A stretch of DNA of 64,000 bases from Trogon surrucura. Lineage: Eukaryota > Chordata > Aves > Trogoniformes > Trogonidae. The position numbers and the translations under genes were made by a program. The notes beneath the pieces were generated by a model. The model saw nothing but the letters and a program-made list of their open reading frames with translations, was not told the origin of the DNA and ran no database searches. Positions 44,786 to 57,799 of this stretch are shown one piece after another. The stretch lies in contig CM036624.1 in the NCBI GenBank assembly GCA_020746105.1, positions 25,442,084 to 25,506,083 of the forward strand. Direction: 5' to 3'. How positions within the stretch are numbered: position 1 is the first letter of the stretch; every line of letters begins with the position of its first letter.

Positions 44786-47356
44786 ATGGAGGGGATTGTG
44801 ACCATGTATCAGGACTTCATGAAGAAAGCAGGTGAGTGTTTTGCTCTACCCAGCTGTAGGGCAGGTGGCACTACATGCCTTACTGCAGTAGGCACAGGGC
44901 GTGGTCTATCATCCATGAAGCAGTTTGGGTTTAGCTGCATCCTGCTTCTGCCCTGATGCAGATGCAGCTCTGGGGTTATGTTGCCTGTTATGAGGTTGTC
45001 TTGCCTCGGTGCCTGGGCAGGCTCTTTTGGGGTACTTGTGCCCTCCTGGGCAGAAAGTCTCCAGGCTGCCCTGCAGTGTGGCTTCAGGCTGTACTTTACT
45101 GAGTTGATCTGGCTTCATCACCCTCTGCTCCCAAACTCCTCCATGCCTGCACCACTGTCTTAGGAGAGCAGGGTTGCCGTGTACTTGCCTCCTCTGACAG
45201 TAGCGTTACTGGTGGCAGATTGGGGCAAGGATGTTAACCGCTCTGTCCCGTGGCTCTTTGCAGACCCCCGCATTGCTGATTATCCACTAATGCAGTCCCC
45301 GTTCCTTGTGATGGGCATCCTCCTGGCATATGTGTACTTTGTACTATCTTTGGGTCCCCGGCTAATGGCCAACAGGAAGCCTTTAAACCTGAAGAAGTTC
45401 ATGGTGCTATACAACTTCTTTCTGGTGGGACTCTCGCTTTACATTGTCTATGAGGTGAGTTGTCAGCAGTTGGCTATCTGGCACGTAAAAGCAGTGTATG
45501 AAGGCTACATGGGTTATGGGGAGCCCTTTTGCAGGCTGTTGCCTGTTGCCTGCCCTTCTGTGTAGGGCTTGGGAAGTGCAATGGATGATGTGTTGGACCT
45601 CACTCTGATGATGCTTTTGTTGCAGTTCCTGATGGCAGGGTGGCTTACTGGGTATACCTGGCGATGTGACCCTGTGGATTTCTCACAGGACCCTAAGGCC
45701 CTCAGGGTGAGTTCTTATCCCTTTCCTGGTGAGGATGGACTTCAGTGCTTCTGTTCAGTCAGCAAGGTCACAACTACCTGACCCTCCTGAGGCAGAGGAC
45801 TTACAGTCCCTGGCTCTTGCTTTCACCTCAGGGTTACTGTATGGAGACTGGTCACAAAGTGTGTTAAGGCTGAGGTGAGTCTCTAATGTTAACCTGTTCT
45901 GTTACAGATGGTCAGTGTTGCTTGGCTCTTTGTCTTCTCCAAGTTCATTGAACTGACAGACACGGTGAGTTGCTGTGATGGCCTTGTCACTGCTTGCTGA
46001 ACGGGTTGCTGGGTACAATTTACTTGGAGTAGGTGCTTTCTTCAGCCCTCCCAGCCTGACCTGGTAGTTTTTCTGCCTGGCAGCACTGCCAAGGCGGCCA
46101 CTCTGGACTACTGCAGAGGCCACTCTTGGCATGTTACAGCTCTGGAAGTTGTGGGGTGACTTAATGTGTAGTGGCAGGGGGAAGAAGTGTCACTGAGATT
46201 AGACACTGAGTTAGTGGCCCAGCCTGCTCTAGCTGCCAGGGCTGGAGGTCATTGATGCTGTTGGGCTCTCATTGCAGGTGATCTTTGTCCTGCGAAAGAA
46301 GAATGAACAGGTCACATTCCTGCACCTCTTCCACCATTCTGTCCTGCCTTGGAGCTGGTGGTGGGGAGCAAAGTTTGGTCCGGGTAAGGTGGAAACTGCC
46401 TGGATGTACAGCTTGGGAAAAGGGTGGGGTTAGCTCTAGCATGCCGAGAAGGGTTTTTTTGGCCCTTTTGGGCTCCTGGAATCTTTTTGTAGTGCTGATT
46501 GCTGGAGAGGGATTGACTTATGCTAATGAAAATCTGTCTTAACAGGGGGAATGGGCTCATTCCATGCCATGATCAATTCCATGGTGCATGTTGTCATGTA
46601 CTTGTACTATGGGCTCTCAGCAGCGGGACCGGCATTTCAGAAGTACCTGTGGTGGAAGAAGCACATCACAGCCATCCAGCTGGTGAGTCTGTGCTGTGGA
46701 GCAGAGCTTGTGCCCTCAGCCTCTGATGTGAGGGGCAGGCCAGCCCTTGTACCAATGAAAGCTGCAGCCAGCAGCTGTAGTTGTCTCTTCTGTAGCCTCT
46801 CACTCTGTGCTTCTCGCAGCTCTGGTCCACTGTGGACCTCTGATAGCCCTACCAGCCTTGGTTAGGGGATGGGTGCTACTCAGAATGATGCTCCTGGGCT
46901 GCAGACATGTTGTGAAGGTGAGAGGTACATGCTACCTTGAGACTTGTGCCTGCTTCCTCCTGCTGCTGCTGACTGTGCCTCAACATGAAGAACCTAGGGT
47001 GGGAAAGGAGCCTATTGGTTTCCTTTAGAGAAGGTGTCTAGTGGGATCGCTAGCCCTGCTTCCCTGAGTAGTAACTTGTTTGTGCTCTCCCTTGCTCCCA
47101 GGCACAGTTCGTGATTGTCTCCGTCCACATCTCTCAGTATTACTTCATGCCCAGCTGCCAGTACCAGTTCCCCATCTTCATCCACCTCATCTGGATTTAT
47201 GGGACCATCTTCTTCATCCTCTTCTCCAACTTTTGGTACCAGTCCTACACCAAGGGCAAACGGTTGCCCAGAGTGGCTCAGCAAGCAGCCCAGCACAACG
47301 GTAGCAGCATCCATGAGAATGGCACTGTCACCAATGGCAAGGTCAAAGCCAACTAG
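44786..47356 (+). CDS. ELOVL1: Very-long-chain fatty acid elongase 1
   Basis: ELOVL1 is the ER-membrane condensing enzyme that adds malonyl-CoA units to saturated and monounsaturated C20-C26 acyl-CoAs, feeding sphingolipid synthesis. Seven coding exons join in phase: 44786-44831, 45264-45454, 45626-45706, 45908-45964, 46278-46383, 46546-46682 and 47102-47356. They total 873 nt and encode 290 aa, against 279 in human. The catalytic histidine box HLFHH is at residues 141-145. Conserved ELO stretches include [46 protein letters not shown] and SQYYFMPSC. Multiple hydrophobic segments fit the seven-helix ELO fold. The C-terminus KVKAN is a dilysine-type ER retrieval signal. The start ATG sits in ACCACCATGG, a strong context, and the exon begins at the acceptor before 44,770. 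The extra residues lie near the C-terminus, between the last membrane segment and KVKAN. Confidence 0.98.
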
Positions 47357-48522
47357 AGGGCAAGGCCCTCCCAGAGCCAATGAGAGCCCCAGGGCAGAGG
47401 CAGCTGGGACCTGTTCCCCTGCTCCTGGGTGCTACTAGCCAAGTGCCTACAGACTGTTGTATCCCTGTGCCCAGCCTTGCTGTCTTCTGTCTGCATGCCC
47501 AGCCTCTCTGCTCTGAGCAGCCATGGGCAACTTCTCCTGCTCCCGGGAGGGCTCATCCTGTTTCTCAGTATTGCTGAGCAGAGAGGCAGCTGCCTGCATC
47601 ACAGCTGTGGGGCTGCAGTCCCATTCCAGTGTTTCCAAAGGAACTTCCCCCAAGTGCCTACATCTGGCCCTTCTGCCTGGGGGCCACTTCCTTCTGAGTA
47701 GGACCAAAAGAAGAAACTGATTCCCTGTCCTGGTGCCCTCTCTTTCCTGTCTCATCAGAACCTGTATGGATGAGCAGACTTGTCCCTGGCTGCTTGCTGC
47801 TGCCAGCTCAAGTGTGAGTGCTCCTACTCTACCATGCCTTGTGCCAGTTTGTTCCACACCACAGTGCTGCATGTCCCTTCTGGTTCCTGTGCCCAGGTGG
47901 GGGGGTCCTGCCTCAACGTATCTGTGCTCAGGTGTGGCTGTGGAGAATGTAGGGGCAGAGTGTACGGGTCTTGAGGGCCCAGACCTGCCCAGTACAGCAC
48001 ACTAGCCCTGTGCCTTGTGTGTAGCAGGGGTTGTGACAGCCTGAAATGCCTCCCCACACAATAAGCTCAGGTTGCCTTGCCTTTCTGTGCCTGGGCTGGG
48101 TGCTTGGTGTGTACTTTAGCCACACTTACCTGATCCTGTATGGCAGCTGGTGGCTTGCTCCAGAGTGGGGGAAGCCAAGCTCAGCCTTGTTTTGGACCAC
48201 TTCCATTCCTGCAGACTCAAGACTTGAGCAATAATTGCCCCTAGAATCAGCTCCTGGGCTCTCCTGCTTGGGACCAGCCCTGCTCTGGCCCAGTTTGAGC
48301 ACAACAGAGGATGGTTTTAGCATGCCCTGCTGTGGTGTAACAGTGAGCACCTCTTGCCTCTGTGGATCTGACTGGGCCTGGGTGAAGGTGTACAGCAGTG
48401 TGGCAGCAGCTCTCCTGGGCTTTGTGCCCATCACCTGTTCTGGCTGTAACCAAAACTGTGCTGATGGCTTTGAAGAGGTGAAGGAGTGAGGCCCTGTCAG
48501 ATTGGGCTGCTCTTCTATCACA

Positions 48523-48528
48523 AATAAA
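48523..48528 (+). terminator. ELOVL1: ELOVL1 poly(A) signal AATAAA
   Basis: A canonical AATAAA lies 1.17 kb after the ELOVL1 stop. The intervening 3' untranslated region has no competing canonical hexamer that I noticed. Confidence 0.8.
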
Positions 48529-48549
48529 CAGACAGAAGGAGAAATGGCT

Positions 48550-51500
48550 CTGCCCTCTTGTTTTCCTGACTTGCTCTGCTCAGTTGTTCCAGCTACTTCG
48601 TCATCCTGCCCTGTGTGATTAGAGACAGTGCTAGGAGAAGCAGCTGGAGTAGCAGGTTTGTGTGTTGGGGGGAGAGAGAAGGTGATAGCAGTGTGCTGAT
48701 GAAGCAGATAGCAGATTGCTTCCAAGGGCTTCAGTAGGGCAGTGCTCAAGGCAGGAAATGTGTCAAGGCTGCTGTTGTGAAAGTGGCTCCACCCTGTTAA
48801 AGAATGGCTGGGGTGGAGTGGGGGTGTGGGCTGGGACCAGGGCCAGCTGCTCGGGAGGAGCTGCTGCTTTTCAGAAATCCTGGGGAGCCGAGGTGTGGCA
48901 GAGCAGGGAGTAGTGACTCTGGAAACTCAGGTGATGGGGAAATAGCAGTCTTTTGGTTTCTGCATCTGTTAAAGCCAAAGCTGCTGCCATCTGTGAATGC
49001 CCCTGCAGTGCAGATCGGTGCAGTATACCTCAGGTTGGGTAGAGGGAGGTTTGTGTTGCACTTCTGTAGCAAGAGATAAGCAGCAGCATATTGCCTGGCG
49101 GGGCTCTGTCTCTACCCCCTGAGGCAGTCTGGCTTCCCTTGAGGCTATCTGGGTGCAATGCTGCCTTCCCCCTCACCCTGTGAGCAGGGCCCTTCTGAGC
49201 AGACAGGCCAGCCTAGGTGCTGACTTAAGCCTGGGAAGAGGGGTGGGTAGCTGGTTGGGCTGCTTGTGGCTGGGAGGAATGTGTCAGACCAGCAGGTCTC
49301 CAGAAGCTGAGTGGTGTGGGACAGCTTTAGTGGATGTCCAGCCAAAGCCCTAGAGCAGGGCTTGGTGTGAGGGAAAGCTCTGCTAACACTGCCTGAGCTG
49401 CTACACCTACTTCAAGGCCATGTTCTGAAACAGGAAAATGTCTTCAAGTGACCTGAACTGGTGTGACCAGTATGCCTGACTGCATGTGGGCATTGCCTGA
49501 TTTTACAGGGTTCAGTGCCCTTGTACATGTAAAGCTTTAGAATGTGATGTGGCTGCTGTGCTGTGCAATGTTCTCACAGTTGTTGCTGTTGTTCTGTGGG
49601 CAAGGACTGGCAGGAGAGCTTGTTCTGGTCCCTGCTGCAGTGGTGTGTAACATTAGTTCAGTGCTCAGAACACACCACTTCAGGAGCTTTAGTGACAGTC
49701 CAGCTGAGATGGAGCTTTTCCTGTCTAACTGCCTTCTCCCCCTGCAGCTGGCTCTTGGTAAGAACAAGACAGTCTTTGCTTTTGCCCAAAATAGTAACAA
49801 TACTTTAAACCACTTAGGCTTGCCATTTTGAAGTGGGCTGTTTCCCATGTGCGCTCTGCTGTTGCTTCCTTGAATTGTTCCTGTTAGCTGTGATCTCTCC
49901 ATGGTCTGGCCAAGGCACTTGGTAATTTTCCTACTGTCAGGGGCAATCCGGGCTGATGCTCTGAACAGATTTCACACCTTATATGGCAGTGTTTCCTGGG
50001 CCCACTGGATCAGTGCCCAGCTGCTTCCTCTGCCTCTCCTTGCTCCAGGGCGGTAGGACCAGTATGAGGCCAAAGGATGACACTGTAATACCATTGCCTT
50101 CTAGTAATATTCAAAGGACTTTCAAGGGATGTGTAATGCGCAGCTTCTAGGGTGGATATGTGCTAAGTAGAGAGGCCAAGACAGGCTCTGCTATTACATG
50201 GGAGTGAAGAAAACACAACAGATTTCGAGCACATGAAACCTGCCTTACAGGGGCAGGAGCTACTAGACGCCTTAATCTGCTGTGCTCGCTCCTGCCATGG
50301 AACTGCAGGGGTATAGGGCAGAGCTCTGGGAAAGGCCTCAACCCTGCTGTGCTCTTTGCCATTAGATGCAGCTGCTGCTCTAGGATTTGCTTCTGAAGAG
50401 GAAGGAAGGCTGCCTCTTCCTCAGACCTCCCCTGCTCTTCCCCAGGTGGCCAAATAGGGATGCACTAACAGCCCCGCTGGGAAGGTGCTGGGCTCTGCTG
50501 CAAGCTGGTTGTTGAGACTGTGCCCACCTGTGTCAGCAGTAGCTGTGGGGCTGCTCTGATGGGTGTGGGGTGCACACGGGCTGGCTTCAGCACAGCACAT
50601 GTTTTTGCCAACACTGCACACCTCTGAAGGCTCCATTTGGCTTAAAGCTCAGGAGGCAGAGCAGAAGCCTGGTGCCAGGTACAGTCTGGTACCTTGCTGA
50701 CAGGAAGGTGAAATAATAATTAGTAATAATCCACCCTGAGCTAATCACTGGCTGATGGGAGGTGCAATCTTTGAGCTGCTTTGTACAGGCCAAGGTGCTC
50801 ATCAGCTGTGTGGCGTCACTGGTGCAGCCCTGCAGCCTCAGACACCATGGCTCTAACATGCAGAGCAGCACAGCTATAGCAGCTGTGGTGGCTCTTGCTC
50901 AGATAAAGGCTCAAATATGCTTCCTGCAGCTTGCACCAGTGTAACTGAATCCAGAAAATGTGTGTTTTCCCAAGTGCTGAGACATCAGGCTCTACTAAGT
51001 GTCAGCTGAGCCCTGCTGCCTGCTTCCCTGCATGCAGCCTCATCTTGGCACCAGGGCTTCCTCTCAGCTGGAGAGGAGGAGGGAGATCAGGGCCACTGTA
51101 AGAATGAACAACCAAGGGCCATGCACTGAGTGGATGGTGCTTTGAGAGTCTCTCACATGATGTCCAAGCTGTGTGTGACAATGTAAACTAACCTTTTGGC
51201 TTGCCTCAGGCTTTGTGCTAGTGCCAGGCCCTTTTTAGCCTTTGGGGTTATTACAGCTGTTGCTGTATGTTTCCATCTTCAGCCCTGTCTTTTTTTTCCA
51301 GTAGCATTTGACTCCTAAATTCAGTACTAAGCTCACTGCAAGAGTAGCTATTCTACCCTAGCACTATAAGAGCAGGCACTGTTGGCTGTAGCACAGAGGC
51401 TGCATGTAGCAGAACAGGACTGCGATGTGCAGGTGATGGTGGAGCTCAGAGTGCCAAGGACAAGTCCCCAGACTGCTTTGGCGCAGGTGACATTGCTTGT

Positions 51501-52060
51501 AATTGCCCACAGAGGCACAATTAAGGCCCACCTGGCCAAGACAGGACACAGCAGAAGCTGGTGCCACAAACATACTGTGCTTTCAAGTTGAGCCTTGCTC
51601 TTCCCCATCACACCAGGCAGCAGCTGGGCAGAGGGCCCTTCCTTCCTAGGAACCAGTTCAGAGCTGGTTTGCTCTGTGAAAGCTGAGGCAAGTCAGGGGT
51701 GCTTCCTCCAAGCTCCACTGCAGGGCTGGAGCCCTTAAGTGTCACTTTTGACGCCTGAAGGGAGAGGAGGTCTCCTAGGCTAGAGTTTCCCTGGGTGGTG
51801 GAGGTGCTGTGCTTGTGGCTGTGGTCAGCATGAAGACAGCAGCAGGTGACATACCTGTCTTAGCTGGGACAGGTGCAGAAGTACAGTCACTGCACAGCAT
51901 CCTTCTCCCAGGACTTCAGGGTTGCACCAGGTTCAGGCTGTCTGCAAACTGGTCCTAAAGAACAAGAGCTCCACCACTTGCCCAGATCCCAAACCTCAGG
52001 GAGGAGGGAGGTGGCTCTGTGTGCCACGGCCTTTTCTTCCATCAGACTCCACAGTCAAGT
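48550..52060. other. Convergent intergenic space between ELOVL1 and CDC20
   Basis: About 3.5 kb separate the two 3' ends. I see no exon, named repeat or RNA gene here. The base composition resembles the ELOVL1 intron, with short random open frames. Confidence 0.6.
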
Positions 52061-52068
52061 TAAAGCAG

Positions 52069-52074
52069 TTTATT
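52069..52074 (-). terminator. CDC20: CDC20 poly(A) signal
   Basis: TTTATT on the plus strand is AATAAA on the minus strand, 66 bp beyond the CDC20 stop. This gives a short 3' untranslated region. Confidence 0.8.
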
Positions 52075-52139
52075 AACATTTAAAATACTGTACAGTGTGT
52101 AAGCCAAGTTTCCCCCATCACCACAACAGCCCTGTGCAC

Positions 52140-55100
52140 TCATCGGATGCCCTGGTGAATGATGCTGCTTTTGGCACTGTTTGCCTTTTCTTTCTCCTTC
52201 TTCTTTATGGGGTCCATCTCAAAACAGCGCCAGAGCCGCAGTGTTTCATCAGCAGCTGCTGAGGCCACTGTTGCACCATCAGGGCTCATAGTCAGGTTCA
52301 AGACTCTGGCAGTGTGACCTGAGGAGGAGGTGTGCAGTCAGGGCGGGGCTGATCACCACATGCTCTGATGTCTCTGGTTCTACTACAGTGGTCACATTTA
52401 CTCCTATATGCCCCATGAGTCCCAGCAGCCTATAGAGCTGTCCCCACACCATCCTGCAAGGCTAATTCACACTCTAAGCATGGATCTGGAGCAAGTGTTT
52501 CTTCAGCAGCCCAAAGGAATAACCCCTAGCATCATGCCCCTGGACACTGTTCAGCAGCAGTGATGCTCCAAAGCTAGACCACCAGTCTGCTCAAACCAAG
52601 GTTTACATCTGCTTTCAGCCCTCCCTTTCCCAGGCAAAGGGCCCAGCCTACCTCGCAGCTCGGTGACCTTGGCCATTGTTGGATACTTCCATATAACCAG
52701 CTGATTCTGTGCAAATCCATGGCCTGAAATGAACTCCTTGTAGTTTGTTGACCATAGGATAGAACAGACCTGGGAAGAAGAAGTAATGCAGGTAAGACAA
52801 ACTGCTTGTGCTGATGCAGAAGAGATGAGCATGGTCCCCTCCTTTCCCATGCCTCCAGGCCTGAGGAACCAGCAGCTCTATGTAGCTGTCCTGCCAGAAG
52901 GTGTTTGTCTCCTAGATGATGTTCATGTCTCACCTGGGAATGGGCATCGACAGTGCTGAGGCAAGCGCCGGAACACACATTCCAGATGCGGATATGTCTG
53001 TCACTAGTCCCACCGCCAGTGGCTAGAACATTCGACTGCCATGGACACCATGCTACAGCCTGCGAGAAAAGGTTTAATTTAAAGACATTCAAAAGGGAAC
53101 CTGTACACAGCTAGCACGGCCTGTCTGCCCACAGCAGCCCTGCACTCACCTTGACGGCACCCTGGTGCTGAGTGAAGGTCTGTACTGGAGTAAAGTCTCC
53201 GCTGTCCCCCTGGGTGCATGGCCAGATGTTCACCAGGTTGTCATTGCCACCACTGGCCAAGTAACGGCCATCTAGAGACCACTTGAGTCCACACACCTCC
53301 TGCGTGTGGCCAGCAAGCGTGGCCACGTGATGCTCAGCCACTCTGACATCATGGTGGTGGATGTGGCCAGTCCGTGCCCCACTGCAGAGAGAAGGCTTGC
53401 AGGATCAGGCTGGCACATATTTTCATGGAAACCCATTTTTTGTGCTGTTGCAAGAGTGTACTTGCCACTGTGTTTCAACCAGTGTTACCAGTGTCACTGG
53501 TGTGAGCAAGGCATGCCCATAAGTTCTTCAATGCTTTACCTGGAAAGGATGTAGCTGTTCCAGCTGAGGGACCCCACACGGGAAGAATGGCTGGTCATAT
53601 TTCGGAGACGTTTCTGCTGCTGTATGTCCCATAGCTAGAGAGGCAGAGCAGTAAGTTCTCTAGAGGATGAGGAAACACAGCCCTTCTTTGCTTTGCCCTA
53701 GGAACCTCACTGCACAGGGGCTCTGGCATTCAACCTTGTCAGTATGGGACCAGAGATAATTTGTATATCATGCCTACAGAAAAGGTAACTCCAGGTGTCA
53801 GAAAACCTCCAAACCAAACTGCCTTACAAGCTGCAGTTGTCTTGACTGGTGTAGGGTGGAAATGCCTACAACCAGTGACCAAGTCAGGGTGCATTGCATC
53901 CCTGTGCTAGCCAAGCCTTTGTCCCAACTCCATAAATCCCCAACTCCATAAATCATTTTACTCCTGCACTCACCTGGACCTCAGCATTACTTGTGCCAAC
54001 AGCAAGGTAACTTCCTTCTTTAATCCATGACACAGAGGAAACGTAATCGTCTGGATGCTCCATCTGCAGCAGCTGGATAATCTCTCCAGAGGTGTGATTC
54101 CACAGATAGACAGAGTTGTCCAGAGCCACTGCCAGGAAGTTCTGAGAGCTCCAGTCAATGAGATTCAGATCTACAAATTTCAAGAGCAATGCAGGTCACA
54201 CTGCGCTTACCTGGAGACCCCTGCCCTTCACCAGTACTGGTGCCAACTCTTCCACCTGCACCAGAGGGATGCGTGTGCTTGTACATGCAGCACACACATG
54301 CACAGACACATGTACAGGTAAGGGGCAACCTTCTGGGTGCCACCGTGGCCAACAGCCCTGATCCAAGTCACCCACATAGCACTCACAGAATCACAGAATG
54401 TCAGGGATTGGAAGGGACCTCGAAAGATCATCTAGTCCAATCGTCCTGCCAGAGCAGGAATGCCTAGATTATGCTACACAGGAACGTGTCCAGGCGGGTC
54501 TTGAATGTCTCCAGAGAAGGAGACTCCACAACCTCCCTTGGGCAGCCTGTTCCAGTGTTCTGTCACCCTCACTGAGAAGAAGTTTCTTCTCGAGTTTAAG
54601 CGGAACCTCTTATGTTCCAGTTTCAGCCCATTACCCCTTGTCCTATTATTGGTTGTCACCGAGAAGAGCCTGGCTCCATCCTCGTGACACTCACCCTTGA
54701 TATATTTGTAAACATTAATGAGGTCACCCCTCAGTCTCCTCCAAACTAAAGAGCCCCAGCTCCCTCAGCCTTTCCTCATAAGGGAGATGCTCCACTCAAT
54801 CATCCGAGTTGCCCTGTGCTGGACTCTCTCCAGCAGTTCCCTGTCCTTCTTGAACTGAGTGGCCCAGAACTGGACACAATATTCCAGATGGGGTCTCACC
54901 AGGGCAGAGTAGAGGAGAAGGAGAACCACTCCAGGCCACTGTTCCTCTAAGGCTACACAGGGACGTTCCAGAAGTGGTCTGTGCCAGCTTGGGCGCTTAA
55001 GATACCAAAACAGCCCAGTTACACTGTCCTAGGAAGTGCACTCAGATGAAGAATGATCTCAATGCCTGGCACTCAGCATTGCAGCCTACTTACAATAGTC

Positions 55101-57496
55101 ATTGCGGATATCCGGTGCGTCCAGGATCCGGTCTGGCATTGAGGGAATATATCTGCCATTCTTCTTGCTGGATCCAGGTGTTGTTTTCTGACTGTAGAGC
55201 ACTTTCAAGTTGTTCTGATAGCCTGTGTGCAGGGAAACAGATCTGTTAACCTGAATTACTCTTTCCTCCCAGCTGAGCACCACTCGCCCAGCTAAAAACC
55301 CCTTCCAGTGAAAAGGAAGTCTTAAGAGAGATGCTCAGAAGAGCACAGTGTGCTAACATCACTGGCAGTTCTGAACTCAGTCAGGGTGAGCTCCAACTCC
55401 CTAATTCACAGGAACAAGTTTAACTGACAAGCACTTGGCTTTCTGTATCCCATTATGCTGAGTGACCATTAAGCTACAAAGCAGACAAGTTGAAGCTTTT
55501 GCAGACCTCAAGAAGACTTGCCACCTGCAGTACAAGTGAGCAACTGGCAGTCATTTCAGATTTAGTAAATCAATTCATTGTAGTTATGCAGTCCCTCAAC
55601 CTCAGGAATGCTCCAGTGTGCACAGGGGCTCTGAGAAGCAGCCAGTCGATCTCTCCCCTGTTCACATACAGAGCCTTTGTGCTGCTGTTCCCCTGCCCAG
55701 ATCTCTCCAGCTGAGTCAACTCACACAGACACTGTATCATACCTTCTGGAGCATTCTGTGGTTTTCCACTGAGGCGGAGGATCTTTGCTTCTTCTATATC
55801 AAAGCCATTTAGATTCACTGCCCAGGCTTTCTGTTGCTCCTACAGAGAAAAACCACCCCCAGTGAGATATTGTTGAAACACAAAGCACATGCTGCACTTA
55901 AAATTGCAGCTGGCAGAGCATACACCTGAGCCCCCTTCTTGAACTGGGACAGGTACAGCTGTGCTGTGTGAGTCAGCTACAGACAGGCAGGTTAAAGCAG
56001 TTTCTCCTCAAACATTGGCCCACTGCCCTGCTCACATCTGCCTACAGAAGAGTGGCAAGTTCAGTGTCTCATTGCCAGTCACAAAAGCCACCACCATAAG
56101 GGATCAAACACTTCATAAACAGATTTCAGAACACAGTGTACACATTCCAGAATAACTCCCCATGTAGACATTGTCCTGGAATAGCTACCACCAGCAGTTT
56201 CACTGTGCACAGGCTCACAGCTTTGTGTCTCTCTAGCCTGCTATGTTTTAAAGCCCCATTAGCCCAAAGCTGAATTTTGCAGAGGCTGGAGTGAGCAGAA
56301 GCAGAGGTGTAAGTCTGTGTGCTCTTCCCCATGCCTAGGGAAGCGACCCTACAGAGCAGCTATGCTCAGGCTCCTGTGTAGCAGCTACATAGCTGTTCCA
56401 TCTGCACGCTCTACATCTTCCATTTCACCCCAGGCTCCTGAAGCCCAGAGCTGGAAGCAGTGACAGGTGGGGCTGTCAACCCCATATACCAACTTGGTAG
56501 AACCTACAGGTTTTCTGCTCTGTAAAAGCCCAGGAAGGATTAGGGATTTGGTAGTGATCATTATAGCAATTGTAACTTAGCAACATGCTCACCTTCTTGG
56601 TAGGGGACTCCTCAGAAGGGTCATTCTCTTTGGTTAGGAGAAAATTGGCCATTTCCATCTGCATAGTGCTTCGACTGGGAATGTAGCGATCCCCTCCAGC
56701 CTTCGTTGGGGTGCTCTGCATTTTGGATCCAGATTTACCTGCATTCACATGCATAAATATTGTCTTAACAGCTACTGAACAATGGGCATTACAGCTTTCA
56801 AGAGACAGAAGATCCATTACAGCTACCAGACAAATTTCAGACAAGTGAGACTTGGAAAGCTCATGCCATCCAGTCACAACTAACTCATTTTTTGCCCCCA
56901 CCTACCATATAATAGCACTAAGCTCTGTTTACGGACTGCCAGGATACAGATCCCTGGGTCTATTGCAATGAGTTCAGAGTTCACAGATAAGGAGAAGATC
57001 CAAAAATACTGTTACAGCATGTAAAGCTGTCAGCAGACAGTATACTCACACTTGCCCAACACAGCAAGGCTCAGCTAGAGGATCAGCAGTTCGCCCAGCC
57101 CCCGTGCGCGAAGCTCAGCCCAGCTCATGCTGGGGAGAAGGTACATGATTTCCAGGAGCCCCGCGGTGTAGCCCACCTCCTCCTGCCTGACCAGTAAGCC
57201 AGAGAGGGTGGCCTGGCACGGAGCCCTGAGCCTCATCACGGCTACAGGCTGCTAAGCAGCCCGGGCGACGGTCCCCCCGCTGTTCGACGCCACTCACCGG
57301 GTGTCCTGGACGGCGTCTTGCTGGAGCTGTGGGAGCGGTTGGCCTGCTTCATGGGCGACAGGCCGGCGGCGGGGCTGGGCCCGGTAGCGGCGCTCTCCTT
57401 GGCTTTGCGCTGCCACCGCGCGGGGGGCGCGTTCGGGATCGGCGTGTCCAGCTTCAGCAGCCCGTGCAGGTCCGCCTCGAACACGAACTGCTCCAT
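52140..57496 (-). CDS. CDC20: Cell-division cycle protein 20, APC/C activator
   Basis: CDC20 brings substrates such as securin and cyclin B to the anaphase-promoting complex and is the target of the spindle checkpoint. Ten coding exons join in phase: 57496-57298, 56738-56593, 55839-55743, 55222-55094, 54170-53974, 53634-53540, 53381-53150, 53059-52934, 52769-52652 and 52318-52140. They total 1,518 nt and encode 505 aa (human 499). Visible motifs are the C-box DRYIPSR (83-89), KEN box (103-105), KILR (134-137), the MAD2-binding KVLYS (154-158), a seven-bladed WD40 propeller (for example [37 protein letters not shown]) and the C-terminal IR tail HQGIR. The mammalian CRY box position reads GRY (170-172). 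Intron 4 holds a CR1 copy. The start [17 protein letters not shown] aligns with the mammalian N-terminus. Confidence 0.98.
54384..54930 (-). mobile_element. CR1 LINE, 5'-truncated, in CDC20 intron 4
   Basis: The plus strand begins with the CR1 3' end (CACAGAATCACAGAATG, then GATTGGAAGGGACC) and continues through the complement of ORF2, including CTCCACAACCTCCC and TTTCCTCATAAGGGAG. It extends further 5' than the MED8 copy, to GGACACAATATTCCAGATGG. It lies between CDC20 exons 4 and 5 in the same orientation as the gene. Confidence 0.93.
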
Positions 57497-57799
57497 GGCG
57501 CTGCGGGCAGCGGCGTCAGCGGGGCCCCGTTCCGACCGCTCTTCGGCACCCCCTCCTCCACAGGGTCCCCCTCCAGCCGCTCCTCGGGGCCCGCTCCACC
57601 ACAGGCCACCCACCTCACGCCTCTCCCCCTCCAACCTCCTTCCACCCCCCCGCCCAAAGATGCGTCTCAAGGCCCCTTTCGCCACCAGGGTCTCTCTCAC
57701 GGCCCGCTTCGCCTCAGGGCGCTCCCTCTCCTCCCCGGTCACCCCTCGGGCTCCCCGCCGCAGGGCCCCGGTGGTGCCGCTGCCCCCCCTCACCTCTCC

